Shown: one piece after another, positions 56,886 to 64,000 of the stretch
Layout of the letters: every line of letters begins with the position of its first letter
How positions within the stretch are numbered: the first letter of the stretch is position 1
Source: Podarcis raffonei
Taxonomy: Eukaryota > Chordata > Lepidosauria > Squamata > Lacertidae
Direction: 5' to 3'
Length of the DNA stretch: 64,000 nt
NCBI RefSeq assembly: GCF_027172205.1
Contig: NC_070614.1
Location: 33,408,001-33,472,000 of the forward strand
The notes under the pieces: generated by a model
Seen by the model: only the letters and a program-made list of their open reading frames with translations
What the model was told of the DNA's origin: nothing
Database searches by the model: none
Position numbers and translations under genes: made by a program

Positions 56886-58304
56886 GCTTAATAGTTTATT
56901 GTACACCACAATGATATTTTTCAATGAGCTGATGGATTAGAAATACTAATAAAAATAATTCCGTACATAAACTTATTTCTGAGGAAACATCCGAAAAGGT
57001 GCAGCTCCTTTTGGTATGAAAATACCACTGCCATCAAGGCTACACCAGATGCGTACATTAAGCTGATGTAAAGAGACGTCACATCCAAGCCCCATCTTCA
57101 TTTGGGTTGCTGCCGCTGCTCTTCTTAAACATGATAGAGGGAACACAATCCTTCAACTTAAATGAGCTTAGGATCCGGCCTAATTCCCTCTTTTTGGTTC
57201 CATACTCCCTATGTTCCAAGAACAGCCTTATTGGGACTTGCACTGACTTACGCTGAACTGGCTGAGCTGGGGAGAACAAGCCATGAGCTGGATTAAACAA
57301 GCCATGTATTTCCAGCTGAACCAGGGTTGGGGACTTCATACTGGCTGAGCCCAGCTGAACTGGGAATCAGCTAGCTGAGACAGATATGTTCTGCATATTG
57401 CTCATCCCTGCATATCTTGTCATAGCATTTCCCCTGTTAGGGGCTGATGCAGACCTATCCCACACCACCTCTCTTTGTAGAACGAATGTGCGCACACTAA
57501 TATATAGCAGAAGTATGATGTGTTTTATTCTTGCTTTGAGTTCTGTATCTTAATGCTTTAATTCCCCTCCCCTTTATAATCCACAATGGGGAGAAGTTTC
57601 AGGATAGTGGTAAATAGACATAACCCCCACAACACTAAAACAGTAGTGAAATGTCACTGAGCACAATGGAGGGTTTTCCCCTTTCTTTTAATTTACAAAG
57701 CAATATATTTGTGCACAGCTGAGGAATACCATATATTCAGAAACATCTACCTTGTTTTATTTCCAAACTCATAAGTATAACACAAATTTCTGAAATAAGG
57801 AACAATTGGTTGGAATGGACTACAAACATAATCTATTCCAAGCCTGCCACTGCAGAAAACCCTCTCCAATAAAATTAATGATCAGTGGACCATTCAGTCT
57901 ATTTTATTTTATTATTTTATTTATTTTATTTAATATTTTTTATTTAGCTTTTAAAAAGTGCTACTGAGTTAAATGAGATCTCCTAAAGATTTTTCCTTTC
58001 TGGCATCTGGAGAGATGATTTGTAAACAGTAATTATCCCAGAATATTATGTTTAATTCCATCTAGTCATATTCCACAGGGATTTACACTAGATACAAGCA
58101 CAATAAAGAGAAATTTAAATAAAATCAATCTGCACATGATCAGAACTAGAAAGAAGGATTTTCGACAGGAGGAGCTACCCTAATTTGATTTTGGCAATTT
58201 CTCCTTGTCAAAGTATTCTGGAGCCATGGACATAATCTAGTTGATGGTGGATGGCAGACTAAGAACAGAACTCTAGGTCAAAAACTGCTGCAGATATAGC
58301 AGGA
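56886..58304. other. Spacer between V2R-G and V2R-H
   Basis: No supported gene. The stretch 57240-57360 repeats CCAGCTGAAC/GCTGAGC-like words but I could not classify it. An AT-rich TTTTATTTTATTT run lies at 57900-57945. Confidence 0.5.
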
Positions 58305-58528
58305 ATGTTTTTGCGGTTGCTGTTCATCCTTCTGTGGCTTCAGGTGCTTCCAACAGATGGAAGGAAAGACACTCTTTTGTGTGACATGACTGATCTGTTC
58401 CAGCTCCCTTATGAGTATTATCAGGAAGGTGACCTGATCGTAGGAGAGATGACATCTCAGCTTGGCATTGAATTTGATGCATTAACTTTCCAGGAAAACC
58501 CTAACACCAAGTTTGTATATGATCTTCT
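58305..58528 (+). CDS. V2R-H exon 1
   Basis: 224 bp from ATG to the GTAAGC donor. An upstream ATAGCAGGAATG gives a moderate start context. Confidence 0.9.
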
Positions 58529-60646
58529 GTAAGCATTTTCCCTCTCCATAATTTGCACAGGTCATATTCAAAACAGATGCAAGTAGGAGAGATGTTTTCC
58601 ATTGGCAAAACAGGATGCGTTTGTCAGACAGGACCCATATTTTAGTTACCAGTGGTGATTATATACCTGAACTTCAGCATCACCAAAATGAGGGTGGGGT
58701 GGGATAGATTAAAAGTACAGATATAGATACAGATATATTTGATTAGCAATAAATATTGCAGGAAGAAGTGCCATGAATTGTCTGAGCTTGAGGTCATGCT
58801 TATGCATTTTATTTTAAAATTGGCAGAATACCCTATTGGACTCTATTTTGCATATTGCTTATTTTCTGGTGTGTGCTGAAAATCTATGAAGAAAAGTAGC
58901 ACAATCATGAAACATATCCGTGTGTTCAAAACAAAAAATATATATTTTCCTATAGGTTGAGGTTAAGCAATCATAAACATCCATGATTATAGGGCAGTAA
59001 GATGTTCACTAGTATAGGAACTGCTGAACTCTATGTGCGCTCAGCTCAGACACAGATGGCAAAGCACAGCTCATAAAGTCACAAAATAGCAGACACAATA
59101 TTCATGGGAACATCACCAAAGACCACCAGTCTGGAGCCATGGCAATGGTGATGGCTACATAACACATGGACCTTGAGCAAACCAATAAACCCAATCCACC
59201 CAACCACCAACAAATATCTTCCTGCATCAGAATATATACCATGACACCATAATACACCATGATGGGAGCTCTAGAAGTACAGGCATCAACAAATCTGCGC
59301 ATTCCCTTAAGCTAGAAATTTGAAAATGCTTATGAATTTCTTTCAACGCTCTGTGTTGAAATATAGCATACAAAAGGAAGGAAGAAGAAACCAAACAGCA
59401 CAGAAGGTGTATCATTCTCTTAGTAAGTGACCTGCAGAGAGGACACACAGACATCTTCAGGGCAAGGGTTCAAAACTCGTCAAGTGAGGGGCAGGCTCTC
59501 TTGCCAAGCAGTATAAGATAGGGGCCAAGGCATACAATAATGAGAGCTACAGTCACACCATGAAAACAGCTGCCACCAGTGACTCGGTGCACGGCGCTTG
59601 AGGTTAGGTAGCCACAGGAGCATACAGGAAACAGTAACCATGGGGCATTTATTGTTCCCCAGTATAAAGACCTAGTCAACATAGCTGTAAGGAGTCCAAG
59701 GGCTGAAGGAGAAGCTCTAATGAAGTGGGACACATGGAGGAGTTCTCAGACTTGACTCCATGGTATACTCTCACAACTTAAAAGGTATGAAGGTGTTCAC
59801 ATACTCATTCTGAAAATCACTCACACTCTAATTGTGTGAATCAACAGTCCAGCTCATCTATGATCTAGTTACCATTTGTAGCCCAATGCAAGATGGGTTT
59901 TCCTTCCAGCAAACACCTTTAGAAGTATGGTTCCACAGAGAGAGAGAGAGAGAGAGAGAGAGACTGAACAGATAATTTTTGAAAAGTTTGTTTCCATCTT
60001 GAGAAATTCAATGGCTGGTGTAAAAGTATGTTGTTGATGGAGGTATTGTCTGATGGATCATAGGGGTCCATTCCATCCCATTTTGGTTTCTGTACCAGCA
60101 CTTTCACTGGTGCAGCATGTGTGCTGGTGGCATGTTACTGGTGCAAAAGACATATCTATTGCATCAGTAGTGTATCTGATGTTGCTACACCATAGTCCTT
60201 ACATAAAGGATTTTTATTGTTTGTCATGTTTTTCATTAATTTGAAAATATAAACAATTCAAAACTATGTGCTGGCATGGTAATACAAAAAATGATCTGAG
60301 GGGTTTTTTTTGTTTGTTTTCTCAAATCTGAAAAATGATGTGCCTCTTCTTTAGTGCAATGCCAAAGAACTACCAACAAGTTTTGTCCTTCGTATTTGCA
60401 GTGAAGGAAATCAATAAGAACCCTAAGATCCTACCGAATATGAGCTTTGGGTTCCACATCTATGATAGCTTCTTAAATGCAAGGATGACTTATCAGAACA
60501 CTCTGAAACTTTTCTCCATCACCAAAAGAATTGTCCCCAACTTCAAATGCAACAAGAAAAAGAAACTGATAGCTTTTGTTGGAGGATTTGATTCTGACAT
60601 CTCCGTCAACATGGCTATTCTCTTAGGCACCTACAAGATTCCACAG
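58305..60646 (+). CDS. V2R-H, partial: exons 1 and 2 of a vomeronasal type-2 receptor
   Basis: Exon 1 (58305-58528) encodes MFLRLLFILLWLQVLPTDGR, a signal peptide, and FQLPYEYYQEGDLIVG, ending at CTTCT|GTAAGC. Exon 2 (60355-60646, 292 bp) encodes AMPKNYQQVLSFVFAVKEIN, ILPNMSFGFHIYDS and ILLGTYKIPQ|GTAGAG. The phases join (CT+T). Both exons are open. Exons 3-6 are not in the window, so the gene's integrity is unknown. Intron 2 contains a retroelement fossil running off the edge, so exon 3 is at least 3.3 kb away, unusually far for this cluster. Closest to V2R-G. Confidence 0.88.
59100..59760 (-). pseudogene. Unassigned coding-like stretch in V2R-H intron 1
   Basis: Three overlapping minus-strand frames hold hydrophobic, cysteine-rich peptide text (HGVTVALIIVCLGPYLILLG; LLCCLVSSSFLLYAIFQHRA; DICWWLGGLGLLVCSRSMCY), as a decayed membrane-protein copy might. 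Frames change and stops occur. I do not recognise the family. It could be a decayed retrocopy or chance. Confidence 0.25.
59938..59962. repeat. (GA)n microsatellite
   Basis: About 12 GA units in intron 1 of V2R-H. Confidence 0.95.
60355..60646 (+). CDS. V2R-H exon 2
   Basis: 292 bp between CTTTAG and GTAGAG. Differs from V2R-G exon 2 mainly in [20 protein letters not shown] versus [20 protein letters not shown]. Confidence 0.95.
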
Positions 60647-62035
60647 GTAGAGTGAATGTGTGAGCCATGCATCTTTTTCCAGCTCTAATACAGTAATTAC
60701 TGTTCTGCTAAATAATGAGGATTTTTATTCTCTTTTGCTCTTTTTTCTACATAAAAAAGAGAAAGTGAACATGAGAGACAAAAAGTATAACTGACACCAA
60801 AGAATTGGGCCTTGCTTATTTTTAACAAAACATATAAGGTGGGGGAAACAGTTTTAATTCCTTTTTTATTTTGTGCATGTGGGGAAGGGTCAGAAATACA
60901 TTCTAAAACAGCTCCCCCTCCCCCCCTCAAACATTTGTTCTTTTTAATTCTGTACAAGAATTATGCTGGAGAGATGTTTTTCATCAGGATGGTTCAATTT
61001 TATCTTAAGTAGGACTTAATTATTTGCAGATAAAATAGTAGTTTTTATTTTATTTTATTTTCATTTAATTGCATAAATATCAAGAGATGCAGATGACAAA
61101 AACTGGAAGCAGAATAAATATATGCTAAAGATAAACAAAAACATCTCAGAAATTCACTGTCCAAATGCTGTAAGCATCTGATCCTGTCACATTGAATAAA
61201 ATGTATCAATTACATTATAAATGTAGCCTTTCATTTTTGTCCTTTTATGAGTGATTTTTGCCACTGTAACCAATTCCCAGAGCTTCTCATACCATTATTT
61301 TATAGAAAGTATACTGACTTGCCTCCATTTTTTGCATATGCTATCTTAGATGCTGTTACCATATAGGATGCTAACTCTCTGAGTTTATGAAATGTTTTAG
61401 ATAATAAAATAAAAGCCTGGGTGCAATGTGGTGTTTTATCATAAAATATCATTTGTGTGCTTTCTTATTTTCCTGAAAAACCCCACACACATTTTAAAAA
61501 TTGCCTCATATATATAAATATAAGAGGTATGTCTTTATAGCATTTCTGAAAAACTGATAAGCAACTTCCCCTTTTGGAAATATTTAAAGAAAATCTGTGT
61601 CCCGTCTTCCACAAATATTCTCATATATTCACCATGATATTTTCACCTAAGTTCAGTGTCGCTTTTACCATATAATGCTTTTTATGCTTAGATTATGTGT
61701 CATATTTCACCATAATTGAAATATATTGACTGTAAAAATAATAATTGATTTTTTTAAAAAAATATGAACCTTTCGGTGAAAATTCTATCTGGTTTCTTTT
61801 CCCCTGGGTATCAAATGCACTGAAAAGTCTAAGGACCGGTTCTTACACTATTTTAGTGATGCAGTTCCCTTTCTTTCTTTCTTCCCATGGTGATTGGTGA
61901 TATAGACAAATGTAGCAAGCCATACAAGGAAGTCATTTAAACTTACTTTATTATTTTGTAACTCTCCCAAGTTATTAGTAAATGGAAAAAATTGTGTCTG
62001 AAGAATATAAAGAAATACCCATTTTACATTTGTGG
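60647..62035. other. V2R-H intron 2, first part
   Basis: AT-rich and gene-free. No repeat was recognised beyond short poly-T and A runs. Confidence 0.5.
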
Positions 62036-64000
62036 TTCGAGGACCCGACCCCCGCGAAGTGAAATGAAGACACAAGGACAAGTGATATAAGGTTGATGGG
62101 CTAGAAAAGGCCACAACTTTATTGATTACAGCAATGAAAAGGTATTGGCTTAGGCATTGGATCGAAACAAGTGGGTTTATTCACCAGTAGGTGGAGCCTG
62201 TTGATGCTAATCCAACTATAGGCTCACCCCTGCTGTCACCGAGGGTCGTGCCATGGCCTCCTGCCAAGCAGGCATCGGACAGAATACACGACCGCCAGAT
62301 TCCTTTAACGGAATACCCCTAAAAATTGAAGGCATAGGCGATGGCCACACCTAGCACTTCGACACACAACACATTATTCCAATGCCTAACCGCCACCCGA
62401 GCCAAAGGCTCGCCGCCAATACCCTCAAAGCTGCAACCAATCCCAGATACTTTTGATGACACTAGCTAACTAAATGTCGTTCCCCAAATCCGATAGGTGG
62501 ACACCGTCATTCCGGTATAAAGCTTGGTCGCCGATCCGGATACGGTCATGATAAATGACTTGGCCATACATAAAGCGCACTCAACGGGCTACCGCCCGGT
62601 TTACGAGTTTCCTGGTTCTTTCAATGGCCATACAGCTTTGCGCACCGCGCCAAACAGTTCTTTTCAGGAAGGAGGACCAGAACACCGTCGTTCTGGGACA
62701 CAAGGCTGCAAATGCATTCGAGTCTCTTTTTATGCTCCACAACAAGTCCACACTCCTTCTGTTAGCAAGGTCATTCTCCCCCAAATGAATCACAAGGATG
62801 TCGGGAGGGCCGAACTTGGCTACTTTCTCCCACAGCAATGGCATCAGCTCCTCCCAACGCATGCCTCTTCTCGAAAACCAGGAAACTCAAACACCATGTG
62901 GAAGGCCAAGATTGGATGCAAGACCGCATCTCACCGCTTGTACGCGGGCCCAATGAACTATACTGTGGCCGCAAATCCACACGCTTCTTCTGAGCATAAC
63001 TGGGGGTAAAAGACAGAAAGAAAAGGCGGGTAAGTAGGGTAAAGCGGCAGGTCGCATACTAGCGAATATAAGACTTATAAGCATTGGATTTCCACCGGCC
63101 CATCTCTTTGATCCTGTCCGCCGGTAACCCCAGGTGCGCAGCCGTGGTTGCGGCGCCAATTCTAAAGGAGTGCGCAGCGTACTCCTGGGAGGATAGACCA
63201 CAAGCCTCAATAGCCTTGCAAAGCACTCTGGTGAATTGGTGCCTCAACAAGGGTGACCCATCTTCGTGGACCAGAAACGGACCCGGGCCGGGCGGTCTGA
63301 GGTAGAGGTACCTCCTAGTGTCCTTTACCGGGCATGGGCCCTGCTGTGCCGACGCCGTGAGCTTAACTAGGACACCCTTACCCGCCTGATCAGTCTTGGA
63401 CTGACGTAGACGCACTGTCACGGTAGTTTCGGACAACTGCACGTCCTCGCACAGGAGGCCGCGTGTTGAACCTCGTGCACCAACTTCAAACACCACCTCA
63501 TCAACTCCGAGCGCACCAAAAAAAGGCGATAGCGTATGCTGCGGAAAAGAGACGTGCCTCGAACCTGGACCAGCAAATTGACCTGAGTTTTATGCGTATC
63601 TGAGATAACAACCCGTAAGAAATCGGCTTACGGCTCTCGGCCCTGGGAGGTTGCAACCTGCCCCAACCCTCAATGGCTCTACGGATCAAGAAGTCACTAC
63701 ACGGAACATGAGCAAATGTAGCTTTTGAAAAGAAGCTGATGGCGGCTACGTGAATCTTTAAGGTTTAGGAGCACGTCCCAGATCATCGAGATGGGAAAGG
63801 TACTGCAAGACATCGTCAGTGGTAGGAGGTACGTTATGTGAGAGCCCAGATAACCCAGACCTGAAACCAAGGAAATCACACCAGGCCTTCTTGTAGGACC
63901 TGAGAGTGGAAGGTGCCACGGACGCTAATACTCCCTGTATCACTTTGCGTCTCCAACGTTCCACAGGTACTCCGGAAAGGGTTCGGGCAACAGTTGTGCT
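62036..64000 (-). mobile_element. Ngaro/DIRS-type tyrosine-recombinase retroelement, 3' part
   Basis: A fossil retroelement on the minus strand, running off the window edge. Parts seen, 5' to 3': the N-terminal part of a tyrosine recombinase (about 63960-63760, with LASVAPSTLRSYKKAW), its catalytic part (about 63496-63059, with AAHSFRIGAATTAAHLGLPA and MGRWKSNAYKSYIR), an SGNH-type hydrolase region (about 63000-62580, with ILVIHLGENDL), and a terminal repeat (about 62520-62036) whose modules match the fossils at 16195 and 44590. Such hydrolases are known from vertebrate Ngaro elements. The copy is broken in at least a few places but reads well, so it is moderately young. It lies in intron 2 of V2R-H, antisense to it. 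Confidence 0.8.

Noticed and set aside
1-64000. CRISPR arrays, operons, ribosome binding sites or bacterial mobile elements
   Set aside because: The window is vertebrate. The repeats are microsatellites and eukaryotic transposons, and genes are intron-bearing single units.

Overview
The window is vertebrate, squamate-reptile DNA (a lizard or close relative) and holds part of a vomeronasal type-2 receptor (V2R, family C GPCR) gene cluster. Host evidence: multi-exon receptor genes with GT..AG introns; tRNA-derived SINEs of the Sauria-SINE type; a BovB LINE tail; CR1-type and L1-like LINEs; Tigger-like MITEs; and a tyrosine-recombinase (Ngaro/DIRS-type) retroelement. The exact species cannot be read from the sequence.

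Layout. From 1 to about 38.3 kb all receptor sequence is on the minus strand. It comprises a broken gene V2R-A (exon 1 at 2030-2247, broken exon 6 at 21-891); a stray piece of exon 6 (about 3925-4135); an intact six-exon gene V2R-B (6497-15499); a gutted pseudogene V2R-C (broken exon 6 at 18706-19981, split by a SINE, then directly a relic promoter region at 20500-20960); gene V2R-D (24305-32056); and a fossil exon 2 (V2R-E, 38008-38262). From 40.4 kb to the end the receptors are on the plus strand: intact V2R-F (40439-47217), intact V2R-G (49601-56412), and the first two exons of V2R-H (58305-60646), which runs out of the window. The strand switch lies between 38.3 and 40.4 kb.

The V2Rs share one architecture: exon 1 (signal peptide), exon 2 (292 bp) and exon 3 (837-867 bp) for the Venus-flytrap ligand domain, exon 4 (228 bp), exon 5 (127 bp, cysteine-rich linker) and exon 6 (about 900 bp, seven-helix domain). 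All intact copies keep the same phases. Predicted products are 868-882 residues. They would be chemoreceptors on the surface of basal vomeronasal sensory neurons; each is an independent transcription unit.

Most notable observation: in V2R-D the first exon and its 5' flank are tandemly duplicated (offset about 335 bp). Each copy alone is broken, but in a complementary way. A GTAAGT donor in the upstream copy and a CAG|G acceptor in the downstream copy would splice out a 359-nt piece and leave an uninterrupted first exon. This looks like intron birth by exon duplication. The paralogue V2R-B still carries the unsplit ancestral form, with the same GTAAGT and CAG|G 27 nt apart inside coding sequence. 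Other points of interest are a 121-bp nearly identical inverted segment shared by V2R-D intron 1 and an L1-like element, a MITE end fused into a receptor exon, and a LINE tail that abuts the V2R-D stop codon.
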